The translations under genes and the position numbers were made by a program. This document shows, piece by piece, positions 57,285-64,000 of a stretch of DNA of 64,000 nt. The notes under the pieces were generated by a model, which searched no databases, was not told where the DNA came from, and saw nothing but the letters and a program-made list of their open reading frames with translations. Source of the stretch: Gimesia benthica. Lineage in GTDB: Bacteria > Planctomycetota > Planctomycetia > Planctomycetales > Planctomycetaceae. The stretch is taken from contig NZ_CP043930.1 of assembly GCF_009720525.1 (NCBI RefSeq), positions 6,460,001-6,524,000 on the forward strand, read 5' to 3'. Within the stretch, counting starts at the first letter, position 1, and the number at the start of each line of letters is the position of its first letter.

Positions 57285-57806
57285 TTAAAAATCACCAGGG
57301 AGTAAATCTACGATATACCTCCAGCTTTGTTTGTCAGGCATCATCCAGGTTTTATGTTTCGTATACCATAGACCTCCCAGCGCGATAATCTCACTACGTA
57401 CAGGAAATGTGTGGCCGCCAATCATTAGTCCCGCGCTCCAGCGATGCTGGCATTCTAAATGAATCAGCTGATCTTCGATTACAGTCGCCAGGTTTTGATT
57501 TGCTGAACCACTCTGATAGACCAGGATCAGCAAGCCCTGGCAGGCTAAACTTCTGAGCTGTTCGCATAATGAAACCTGTGATATTAGTTGACAGCGATAT
57601 CGTCGACGGAATTCATACCAGAGCTCTGGATGATGCGAAAACCATTCTTGTAATTCACGGTTTGGATTCAATCCTGGCAACCACCAGAGCTCATTTCTCA
57701 AATTGCCTGGCGGTACATAAGAGTCACACCAAACAACACTATCCGTCTCATGGGTGACGAGATCATCAATATGCACTGAACAAACATGGAATCTATAGTT
57801 AGTCAT
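57285..57806 (-). CDS. DUF488-type protein with a C-terminal GG-W motif
   Basis: About 173 residues. The central part WYEFRRRYRCQLISQVSLCE, then LRSLACQGLLILVYQSGSAN, matches DUF488 (FRRRYRAEL and the later LLYGA-like strand). The C-terminal 45 residues read GGHTFPVRSEIIALGGLWYT then KHKTWMMPD, a small motif (TYPV-x-x-x-I-x-x-LGG-x-W-x-x-x-x-K-x-W-x-xP) found as an add-on in assorted proteins. The function of both parts is unknown. Start at the ATG of MTNYRFHVCSV; a GTG at 57854 is also open. It sits between the PAS protein and the haem c gene. Confidence 0.55.
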   Translation of the reverse strand: MTNYRFHVCSVHIDDLVTHETDSVVWCDSYVPPGNLRNELWWLPGLNPNRELQEWFSHHPELWYEFRRRYRCQLISQVSLCEQLRSLACQGLLILVYQSGSANQNLATVIEDQLIHLECQHRWSAGLMIGGHTFPVRSEIIALGGLWYTKHKTWMMPDKQSWRYIVDLLPGDF

Positions 57807-57969
57807 AGGAGTTTTATCGCGGATAGGTTCTATCCACTTTTCGATATTCGACACCGCTTACCATCATCTATTCATTGACTAGTCGTAAGAGAGCTTAGCC
57901 GGTATTAACACGTTGGCCACCTTTCACAGCCCTTTTGAATTCTTATCCAAATTATTAAATCAACAATGA

Positions 57970-58398
57970 TTACTGATCGTATTGGCGAATAGTATCCTCT
58001 CGAATAATCGCACCGATATTCACAATCCTCTTATTTTCATCTCTCACAACGCCAACGGTCAGCGCTCCCGGAAACTGAGTCTGGTCTTTGCGCAACATGG
58101 GGACATGGATCAAATCGCTTCCCAGACGAGTCTGATTCAGGCGCGTGGCTTTGTAAAATCCTTCCCAGTGTGCTTTGCGCGATTGCGGAGGGATAATCAG
58201 ATCCAGCGACTCTCCGAGTGCTTCAGTAGACGTATATCCAAACAGGCGCTCGGCTCCAGGATTCCAGAGGACAAACCGCCCATCACGATCGACACTGATA
58301 ACAGCGTCTCCGAATGCATTTATGAGTGTGTGCAATTCAGAATGAAACTGCGTAGCCTCCGGATCTCTATGGAGAGACTCACTTGATTGGTAACTCAT
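57970..58398 (-). CDS. single PAS-domain protein
   Basis: A 142-residue protein that is almost entirely one PAS domain: LINAFGDAVISVDRDGRFVLWNPG, AERLFGYTSTEALGESLDLIIP and the closing PAC-like TVGVVRDENKRIVNIGAIIRED. There is no output domain. It overlaps the upstream haem c gene by 20 bases, so the two are co-translated and it may take a signal from it. A ligand (haem, flavin or none) cannot be told from the sequence. Confidence 0.8.
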   Translation of the reverse strand: MSYQSSESLHRDPEATQFHSELHTLINAFGDAVISVDRDGRFVLWNPGAERLFGYTSTEALGESLDLIIPPQSRKAHWEGFYKATRLNQTRLGSDLIHVPMLRKDQTQFPGALTVGVVRDENKRIVNIGAIIREDTIRQYDQ

Positions 58399-58945
58399 AG
58401 CTGATCGCTCCTATCGGTTGTCCATCCTTCACATCCTTGTAGTGAGGGTGGCACATGACACATTTTTTCATCACCACGGGAACAGGCGTCATCGCCTGCA
58501 GGTAGGGCCGCCCTTCTTTGATGATTACCTCCTCATAGTAAGGTTCACCTGATTTGAGTTTTCGAACGCCTTGCTTCTCGAATTCGGTCTTGGCCACATT
58601 CTGGGGTTCGTAAGGCTCACCTGTCACATCCAGAAGGCGTACATGATGAAAGCCTGTTTTGCCGACTCGCTTAAATAACTCAACCGCCGCGCTGCCTGCA
58701 GGAAAGTCGTCATCGTCATTTACATACTTATCTGTAATAAGCACAATCGCCTGTTTATAGATATCATCCAGCATTTTGACGGTTTGACGAGTCCGTTTAA
58801 CCGCGGACTTTGAAGGCTGTCCAGGCTCTTGAGCAGTCGGCTCGTCAGACGTTTTTCCAATCTTTTGATCTTGGCCTGTTAAATCGAGAGTAAAGAGAAA
58901 CAGAATAGTCACTGCGAGGCTTGTAACAATTCCTGTCTTGAGCAT
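58379..58945 (-). CDS. Tll0287-like (DUF3365) haem c protein, copy 2
   Basis: A 188-residue exported protein with a signal peptide (GIVTSLAVTILFLFTLDLTG), a variable linker and the DUF3365 domain with the motif CVMCH (VVMKKCVMCHPHYKDVKDGQ). Other conserved blocks are VRLLDVTGEPYEPQNVAKTE and KLKSGEPYYEEV. It lies 65 bases after the nsrR stop on the same strand and overlaps the PAS gene. It is the first of four genes leading to the Cascade cluster. Confidence 0.8.
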   Translation of the reverse strand: MLKTGIVTSLAVTILFLFTLDLTGQDQKIGKTSDEPTAQEPGQPSKSAVKRTRQTVKMLDDIYKQAIVLITDKYVNDDDDFPAGSAAVELFKRVGKTGFHHVRLLDVTGEPYEPQNVAKTEFEKQGVRKLKSGEPYYEEVIIKEGRPYLQAMTPVPVVMKKCVMCHPHYKDVKDGQPIGAISYELPIK

Positions 58946-59010
58946 GAGGCTTCCTTTCTTCCTACCAGATGAAGATTAATTTCAACTTCAATGCAATTAC
59001 CAGAATATGA

Positions 59011-59430
59011 TTAAGTTAAATTCAACAACTGTTGCTTTGAAGGGGCAACACCAGCCAAGGTAACACTGTTGAGATACTCCAGTTGAATCCGTTCGGCCTC
59101 TGCCAGAACCCCTTTAAGCTTACAGAATGGCTGAATCACACAGACATTATCAGTCCCAACGCAATCCAAGAGGTGCAAGCTACCTTCAAAGCGTTCGATC
59201 ACTTCTCCCAAACGTATTTCTTCAAGAGGGGTTGCGAGTTCAATTCCTCCCCCTAACCCTCTAACACTGCGGATATATCCAAAGCGTGATAGCTGATTGA
59301 CCACCTTCGCCACATGATTACTTGAAATCTGGAAGAGGGTGGCGACATCTGCGACCGTGACCCGCTCGTCTTGAGACGCCAGGTACATCAGAGTTCGCAA
59401 CGCGTAATCAGTTTGCACGGTGAGTTGCAT
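59011..59430 (-). CDS. nsrR: NsrR-like Rrf2-family repressor
   Basis: About 139 residues. The winged HTH is LTVQTDYALRTLMYLASQDE then VTVADVATLFQISSNHVAKV. The Fe-S cysteines are in LLDCVGTDNVCVIQPFCKLK, a C-x6-C-x5-C pattern matching NsrR, the nitric-oxide sensor of the Rrf2 family. The ending TLAGVAPSKQQLL is also typical. Start ATG at 59430; a TTG two codons earlier is open. It has an NsrR-type operator 22 bases upstream, is divergent from a nitric oxide reductase remnant, and could be the first gene of a long minus-strand operon reaching cas5. Confidence 0.88.
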   Translation of the reverse strand: MQLTVQTDYALRTLMYLASQDERVTVADVATLFQISSNHVAKVVNQLSRFGYIRSVRGLGGGIELATPLEEIRLGEVIERFEGSLHLLDCVGTDNVCVIQPFCKLKGVLAEAERIQLEYLNSVTLAGVAPSKQQLLNLT

Positions 59431-59451
59431 TTTCAATCCTGATCTGTAATA

Positions 59452-59474
59452 AACATGTATAAGAGATACATCTT
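59452..59474. promoter_or_regulatory. NsrR-type operator
   Basis: The palindrome ATGTAT-N5-ATACAT, centred at 59463 and flanked by AA(C) and CTT, fits the 23-bp E. coli NsrR consensus (AAGATGYATTT and its inverted partner) in nearly all fixed positions. It sits between the nsrR-like gene and the NO reductase fragment, where it could control both directions. Confidence 0.7.
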
Positions 59475-59601
59475 TTACGGAATATAGATATGAGTCACCT
59501 TTTTGTCAACAATATTTATAAAATGGTGTTGATCACAAATGCAGATTCGACGACCTGTATTCTGCTTGGGAAACACTTCCAGAGTATAAACGACGGCGAG
59601 C

Positions 59602-59826
59602 ATGAATCGCGCATGGGTAGCGTTTGCAACAGTGTTAGTATTCCCATTTCTCGCTTTGGAATGGACCGGAAGTCGAATCTATCAACGGATGCCCCCCATT
59701 CCTGACAAAGTTTTAACGCCGGATGAGAAACTACTGATTGACTCGCGCGCGATTGAGCAAGGACACAATATCTGGCAGTCCACGGGAGGTATGGAGGTCG
59801 GCCCTATTTGGGGACAATCGAACTAG
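59602..59826 (+). pseudogene. norZ: N-terminal fragment of quinol-dependent NO reductase
   Basis: The 74-residue product MNRAWVAFATVLVFPFLALE, then TGSRIYQRMPPIPDKVLTPD and HNIWQSTGGMEVGPIWGQSN, is the start of the single-subunit NO reductase (NorZ/qNOR). It has one membrane helix and the conserved PPIP and GxxxWQSxGGMExGxIWG segments. A stop follows at the point where the family continues GHG-x-Y-x-A-PDW, and about 650 residues including all haem and Fe ligands are missing. It faces the nsrR-like gene across the NsrR operator, so a functional NO-detoxification pair once existed here. Confidence 0.75.
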
Positions 59827-59888
59827 TTCGATTAAGTTTATAGGTATCACTGAATTCTCGAAATAATCATTCAATAGAGGTGTCATAT

Positions 59889-60221
59889 ATGGCTATACCA
59901 CATGCAGAATCTGGAACAATCATTAAAATCGACCCACTGAAACAAAAGCTTTCAGAGACTAAGACTCATACACTAGCCAAGACAGACAAGCTTGAAATAA
60001 TACGCCTGGTCATGAAGAAAGGAAAAGAAATATCCCCTCATTCCAGTCCAGGTCCTATCACTGTCCAATGCCTGGAAGGTCGGGTTCAGTTTTCTACTCA
60101 GGGAAAGGATCTTGACATGGTTCCAGGGAATTTAACTTTCCTGAATGGTGGCGAGACTCATTCCGTAAAAGCGATTGAGGATTCATCATTGCTTTTGACA
60201 TTACAAATCATGAAGCATTGA
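59889..60221 (+). CDS. small cupin protein
   Basis: About 110 residues with a single cupin beta-barrel: EISPHSSPGPITVQCLEGRV (first metal motif, with only some His) and DMVPGNLTFLNGGETHSVKA (second, with His). Such proteins often sit in NO-response regulons. The start ATG follows GAGG at 59876-59879; the frame opens at a GTG nine bases earlier. It is the gene after the NO reductase fragment on the same strand. Confidence 0.72.
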   Translation: MAIPHAESGTIIKIDPLKQKLSETKTHTLAKTDKLEIIRLVMKKGKEISPHSSPGPITVQCLEGRVQFSTQGKDLDMVPGNLTFLNGGETHSVKAIEDSSLLLTLQIMKH

Positions 60222-60362
60222 TTCATCTCCTCTGGCATAACGCTTCTATAGCAATCTAAGCTCAGGTGAAAAGTGAAATCGGTTGGTACCGTAGATCGAT
60301 TTACTTAATTGGATAAAGCCCTTCACTCGCCTTTTCTGGGTCTTATTAATCCCAAGGGCCTG

Positions 60363-60572
60363 ATGACAATCTCATTAAAGAATCTACTACGTTTCGACTG
60401 GGACATCATCGACGGAATACTTACTGCTGTGTCGGCAATCGTACCGCATATGCTACACGTACTTGATGTAGAAGCTTTATCTGCAATCATGGTTGTGTTA
60501 CTGGCGTTACTATTGCTTAGAGACCTGAGGAGAGAAAATTATGATGGGGATATTTTGATTTGCTTCAAATAA
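60363..60572 (+). CDS. small membrane protein, unknown
   Basis: From the internal ATG the product is about 69 residues: MTISLKNLLRFDWDIIDGIL, then a hydrophobic stretch and SAIMVVLLALLLLRDLRREN. Two membrane helices are likely, with a charged tail. The frame opens at a TTG at 60309. I do not recognise the family; coding is plausible from the clean helix-tail design. Confidence 0.4.
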   Translation: MTISLKNLLRFDWDIIDGILTAVSAIVPHMLHVLDVEALSAIMVVLLALLLLRDLRRENYDGDILICFK

Positions 60573-61162
60573 CAAACTCAGAAGACCTGACCTGCAATTT
60601 GGAATAATAGCAACAGATACTGTTCTTGTCGGTCCACGACACCTGAGGAAAGTGCACAGAAAGTTTGCTGAGCAAGCCAAAGCGAATATGGCTGGTTTAA
60701 CGTATGTTTCCTTATGTTCGAAACTCAGGAAATATTTGACTTAATGCTACGAACTGCGATTGAAAACCCAGCTGTCAGATCAATTCAATTTCTTTCTGAC
60801 AGTGCTGAAGAATTCCTATGAAAAAAGAATACGTGTCCAAAGAATGTGAGCATTCCTGGTTAGAAAAAAGTAAGTACACCTCGCTGGAGAGATCTTCCTG
60901 AGTCAACCTCCTTCATATTCAGTGATTCTAAAACAGATGGTACGACCGAGGCCTGCTCAGTTTCTGGGGAGTACCATTTATGTCAAGAGAGACTGGTCGA
61001 CAAACACCTCGTTTTATTTTCTGGATAAAAGCACACTCCGATTTCATCCCTCAGTTGATTGAACTGGAGCGTCGTTATCGCCTCAGAAATATTTAGGACG
61101 AGGCTTAAGCTCTTTAGTACACCATGACGACAAATAATATCCCAGCCAGCTATCAGCTCATA
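60573..61162. other. no gene seen
   Basis: About 590 bases with only short, interrupted frames on both strands. Some stretches (LRTAIENPAVRSIQFLSDS near 60745) look like old coding sequence, so this may be a decayed gene. I see no RNA gene or clear repeat. Confidence 0.35.
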
Positions 61163-61735
61163 TCATTTTATTGGGATCGATATAATCAATCCAGCAAATC
61201 GATCTTTCGTATTTTTCTTTCCAAACCCAACATGACAGCTCAAACAACCATGATGCATTAATGAAATCGCACCTGCTCGCTGGTAAACACCATTTTCGAC
61301 TTTTTCATAGATCTCTTTACCCGACGCCAGTTCCTGAGCAGCCTTTTTTTCAAAATCGGTTTTCGGCTCGTGGTCGATACTCATCGCGCGGGCATTTACG
61401 GCAATCCATCGTGCCTTGATTCTCTCTACTTCCTCCACATCATCAAACATTCGTTGCATTACCCGTGCAGGAACAGCAGCTCGCTCATTGACAAAATAAC
61501 TTCTATGCATGGAATCCAAAGTCGCCGAATATATATTGTGAGTAAGTCGCGCCCGTAAACGTGCCTCGTCGATTGACATCCGCCGTTCCAGTTGCTTTTC
61601 ATCGGTTTTCTTTGTCGCCCCTCTTTTTAGCCCCTGTGCCTGGGTGAGGCTCTCCTGCCCTGGTGGTTCAGCGAACGAAACCAAAGTACAAGCCAAAACA
61701 CATCCGCATAGCATCACTGATACTTTAATCATCAT
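61163..61735 (-). CDS. Tll0287-like (DUF3365) haem c protein, copy 3
   Basis: A 190-residue exported protein with a signal peptide (VSVMLCGCVLACTLVSFA) and a DUF3365 domain ending in CLSCH (HGCLSCHVGFGKKNTKDRFA). KARWIAVNARAMSIDHEPKTD and FEKKAAQELASGKEIYEKV are shared almost residue for residue with copy 1, so these two are recent paralogues. It lies alone, convergent with the cupin side and upstream of no obvious partner. Confidence 0.8.
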   Translation of the reverse strand: MMIKVSVMLCGCVLACTLVSFAEPPGQESLTQAQGLKRGATKKTDEKQLERRMSIDEARLRARLTHNIYSATLDSMHRSYFVNERAAVPARVMQRMFDDVEEVERIKARWIAVNARAMSIDHEPKTDFEKKAAQELASGKEIYEKVENGVYQRAGAISLMHHGCLSCHVGFGKKNTKDRFAGLIISIPIK

Positions 61736-61895
61736 TTCCCACTTTCTCTAAACGGTTATTGAAGCAGAAATCTTCATCACAACCAATCAAAGGTAAATTA
61801 CTAAAGACACAACGTTCCATTTCAAGACTTGGGTGATCATCTCTCTTGCTATAAAAATAGAATCAACGAAGTTAAAGTTCCCTTCAACAATTTCA

Positions 61896-62315
61896 TCAAC
61901 TCTCGCATAAGGGAACGATCGTTGTGGTGGACTCAAGTAGCTGGCCGATTGTCACGCGAGCGAATGCAGCTTCCGCTTCGGCATATACACGATCTAATTC
62001 TGCGTGTAAGGGACAGAGACTGGTGTGCGATTTCAGCCCCAACGGACAACTATTGATTCGTTCCATGGGGGCGATAGCGCTCACGATATCCAGAATTGAA
62101 AGTTCTGAAGGATCAGTAATCAATTCGTAGCCCCCCTTGGGGCCACTTCGCGACTTCAGAATTCCTCCAGCGGTGAGGTCCTGCAGAACACGCGTGAGAT
62201 ACCGTCGGGGTACTTTGGTCTTTTCTGCCAGATGATCTGCCGATTCTGGTTTATGGGGTTGCCCCGCCAGACAGGCTACTGCACGCAATGCATATTCATG
62301 AGTCTTCGAAAGCAT
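61896..62315 (-). CDS. second Rrf2-family regulator
   Basis: About 139 residues. The HTH is [20 protein letters not shown] then [20 protein letters not shown] and [13 protein letters not shown] (wing). Cysteines in [20 protein letters not shown] suggest a cluster with two Cys and perhaps a His, differing from the NsrR-like gene at 59011. It is divergent from hmp, which it probably controls together with itself. I start at [10 protein letters not shown]; the open frame extends to 62348. Confidence 0.8.
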   Translation of the reverse strand: MLSKTHEYALRAVACLAGQPHKPESADHLAEKTKVPRRYLTRVLQDLTAGGILKSRSGPKGGYELITDPSELSILDIVSAIAPMERINSCPLGLKSHTSLCPLHAELDRVYAEAEAAFARVTIGQLLESTTTIVPLCES

Positions 62316-62355
62316 CTGATTTCCCGAAAAATATATGGAGGTCCACAATTAGGCG

Positions 62356-62399
62356 TTGACGTACAAGAAAAACAATTCTATACATTCAGGTGCAGTATA
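62356..62399 (+). promoter_or_regulatory. hmp promoter with an overlapping inverted repeat
   Basis: TTGACG (62356-62361) and TATACA (62379-62384) are separated by 17 bases, a good sigma-70 promoter reading toward hmp. An inverted repeat TATAC-N11-GTATA (62379-62399) overlaps the -10 box and is a candidate site for the divergent Rrf2 regulator. Confidence 0.55.
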
Positions 62400-62444
62400 A
62401 TTAACTTCCCACATATAGCAAGTTTTTCTTCAGGAGAACCATCA

Positions 62445-63683
62445 ATGCTAAGTGATAAAACCATCGGTATTGTCAAGAATATCACTCCGGTTGTCGCGGC
62501 AAATGCGGAAACCGTCACTCGCGTTTTCTACCAGAAGATGTTCGCAGGGAACCCGGAAGTCAAAGCTTTCTTCAATCAATCACACCAACATTCCGGTGGC
62601 CAGCAAAAAGCTCTTGCTGGTGCCATCTGCGCTTATTTTTCACACATTGATGATCTGGAGTCCCTCACGCCAGCAATTGAGCTCATTGCTCAGAAGCACT
62701 GCTCTTTAGGTATTCAACCCGAACAGTATCCGATCGTCGGCAAGCACTTATTGGCAGCGATTCAGGAGGTTATGGGAGAAGCTGCCACAGACGAAATCTT
62801 GGCTGCGGTGGGCGAAGCTTATCAACTCCTTGCGGATGTATGCATAGAACGTGAGCGACAAATTTATGCTGAACAGCGTGCTTTAACTGGAGGCTGGAAC
62901 GGCTATCGTCCGTTTATCGTTGAACGTAAGGAATCAGAGAGTAATGTCATTACATCCTTCTATTTGAAGCCTGCCGACAATGGCCCACTTCCGAGCTGGA
63001 TACCGGGCCAATACATTACCGTCAGAATTGATCATCCAACCACTCCCACTTCACCCCGCAACTACAGTCTTTCGGATCAGCCGGGACAAAACTATTTTCG
63101 TATCAGTGTTAAACGCGAAGTGAGCCTCACCCCTGATGCTCCTGCTGGACTGATTTCGAATTATCTACACGATGTAGTTCAGGTTGGCGACACCTTGGAA
63201 ATCGGCCCGCCTTGCGGAGAATTTACATTGAATCTCTCTGATCAGCATGAAACCCCGGTTGTCTTCCTTGCCGGTGGCGTTGGTGTCACTCCATTATTAT
63301 CGATGGCAAAATCGTTGATCGCTTCTCAGCCTGAAGCCCCTCTCTATTTTTTACAGGCAGCACGCAACAGCCAGACTCATGCTTTCAGAAAAGAACTTCA
63401 AGAATTAAAAGATAATGGTCCAAACGTCAGAACGCTTACGATGTATGATTGCCCTCTTGAAGAAGACGTCGAAAGGGAAAATTATGATTCGAATGGCGTT
63501 GTAGATGAAACAATCATTCGTGACTGGACTCCCTTCGAGAATGCCGAATTTTATTTCTGTGGTCCTAAACCGTTCATGCAGAATGTTTATTCTTGCCTAC
63601 ACTCCTTGAATGTCTCAACTGATCGAATTCATTTCGAGTTCTTCGGACCACGCCAGGACATAGAGTCCTTGGCCAACTCTTGA
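62445..63683 (+). CDS. hmp: flavohaemoglobin, nitric oxide dioxygenase
   Basis: A 412-residue protein that oxidises NO to nitrate using O2 and NAD(P)H. The globin domain (1-140) has the proximal His in [20 protein letters not shown]. The FAD domain (about 155-260) has [20 protein letters not shown], and the NAD domain (about 270-400) has [20 protein letters not shown] and ends with FEFFGP. Start ATG at 62445 follows CAGGAG; the frame is open back to 62232, inside the divergent regulator gene. Length is normal. Confidence 0.93.
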   Translation: MLSDKTIGIVKNITPVVAANAETVTRVFYQKMFAGNPEVKAFFNQSHQHSGGQQKALAGAICAYFSHIDDLESLTPAIELIAQKHCSLGIQPEQYPIVGKHLLAAIQEVMGEAATDEILAAVGEAYQLLADVCIERERQIYAEQRALTGGWNGYRPFIVERKESESNVITSFYLKPADNGPLPSWIPGQYITVRIDHPTTPTSPRNYSLSDQPGQNYFRISVKREVSLTPDAPAGLISNYLHDVVQVGDTLEIGPPCGEFTLNLSDQHETPVVFLAGGVGVTPLLSMAKSLIASQPEAPLYFLQAARNSQTHAFRKELQELKDNGPNVRTLTMYDCPLEEDVERENYDSNGVVDETIIRDWTPFENAEFYFCGPKPFMQNVYSCLHSLNVSTDRIHFEFFGPRQDIESLANS

Positions 63684-63888
63684 AAACGATTCATAGACTT
63701 GATTTCACATAGAATCAAATACTCGTCGATCCCACAAGAATTATTAGAAATTAAAGCATCCTACTAAACCCCCAATGGGCATGACGACGATATTTTTTTA
63801 TATGTCCTCCTGAGTCAGCTGAAAATCAGGAGCACAATGAGCGCAACACTATGGCTTGGATTCGTCCAGTTCCAATCAATCATAGTGG

Positions 63889-63932
63889 ATGAATGCATCC
63901 GTTTCTTCCTAACACGGATGCATTCATTTTTT
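63889..63932 (+). terminator. intrinsic terminator
   Basis: ATGAATGCATCCGT (63889-63902) and its exact inverse ACGGATGCATTCAT (63914-63927) form a 14-bp stem with an 11-base loop, followed by a T-run. It lies about 200 bases after hmp; the bases between (63684-63888) and the remaining bases to 64000 hold no gene that I can support. Confidence 0.75.
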
Positions 63933-64000
63933 CAACACAGTGGCTTTTCATCAATGAAGTTGGTGCTTTGATATCGTCTGGAATTCTTTCCTGCTCCCAT

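Noticed and set aside
52555..57806. CRISPR-associated transposon hypothesis
   Set aside because: MYXAN-like Cascades without Cas3 occur in I-B transposons, but no tnsA, tnsB, tnsC or tniQ gene and no Tn7-like ends were found in this window.

Overview
The window looks like an accessory region of a planctomycete chromosome (Planctomycetota, perhaps a Gimesia or Rubinisphaera relative). This rests on the secreted proteins without close bacterial family names, the Tll0287-like (DUF3365) haem proteins, the paired large tyrosine recombinases and moderate GC; it is an inference, since no rRNA or housekeeping marker is present. Intact operons alternate with broken mobile elements and decayed genes.

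Region by region. 0-6 kb: a decayed pRiA4b ORF-3 family gene, a remnant of an IS91-type element, one secreted protein, a broken IS1380 transposase and a truncated HEPN-type gene. 6.2-17.5 kb: a complete type I-C CRISPR-Cas locus (WYL regulator, cas3, cas5c, cas8c, cas7c, cas4, cas1, cas2) followed by a 34-repeat array. cas3 is split by a -1 frameshift lying exactly on an A AAA AAC slippery heptamer. 17.5-23.2 kb: a decayed group II intron reverse transcriptase, fragments of an integron-type integrase and an alcohol dehydrogenase, and IS66, IS4 and IS3 remnants. 23.2-26.4 kb: a secreted protein with an internal duplication and a protein whose C-terminal half is about 44 tandem 18-bp units encoding PPSSSS. 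27.1-32.2 kb: a glycan-modification cluster containing a glycosyltransferase, a methyltransferase with an extra C-terminal domain, and a 923-residue protein with four catalytic domains. 32.4-37.05 kb: two tandem IS91-type elements (integrase plus HUH transposase), the first internally deleted. 37.0-40.4 kb: two large tyrosine recombinases with direct repeats and hairpins between them. 41.9-42.5 kb: a truncated Wadjet jetD. 42.7-47.9 kb: a TetR regulator facing a DUF2141 gene and a DevBCA/MacAB-like efflux operon.

48.5-63.7 kb carries a nitric-oxide and haem theme: a haem c protein, the N-terminus of an RIC/ScdA di-iron repair protein fused to a broken ClC channel, an FAD oxidoreductase, three Tll0287-like haem c proteins, a PAS protein, an NsrR-like repressor with an NsrR-type operator, the N-terminus of a quinol-dependent NO reductase, a cupin, a second Rrf2 regulator and flavohaemoglobin hmp. 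Embedded in it, and on the same strand downstream of the NsrR gene, is a MYXAN-subtype Cascade (cas6-cas8-cas7-cas5) with a three-repeat mini-array and no cas3, cas1, cas2 or cas4 nearby. A nuclease-less Cascade possibly expressed from an NO-responsive promoter is the most interesting system in the window.

Many genes are broken by single nonsense codons or one-base indels. All three stop codons are involved, so genetic-code reassignment does not explain them.
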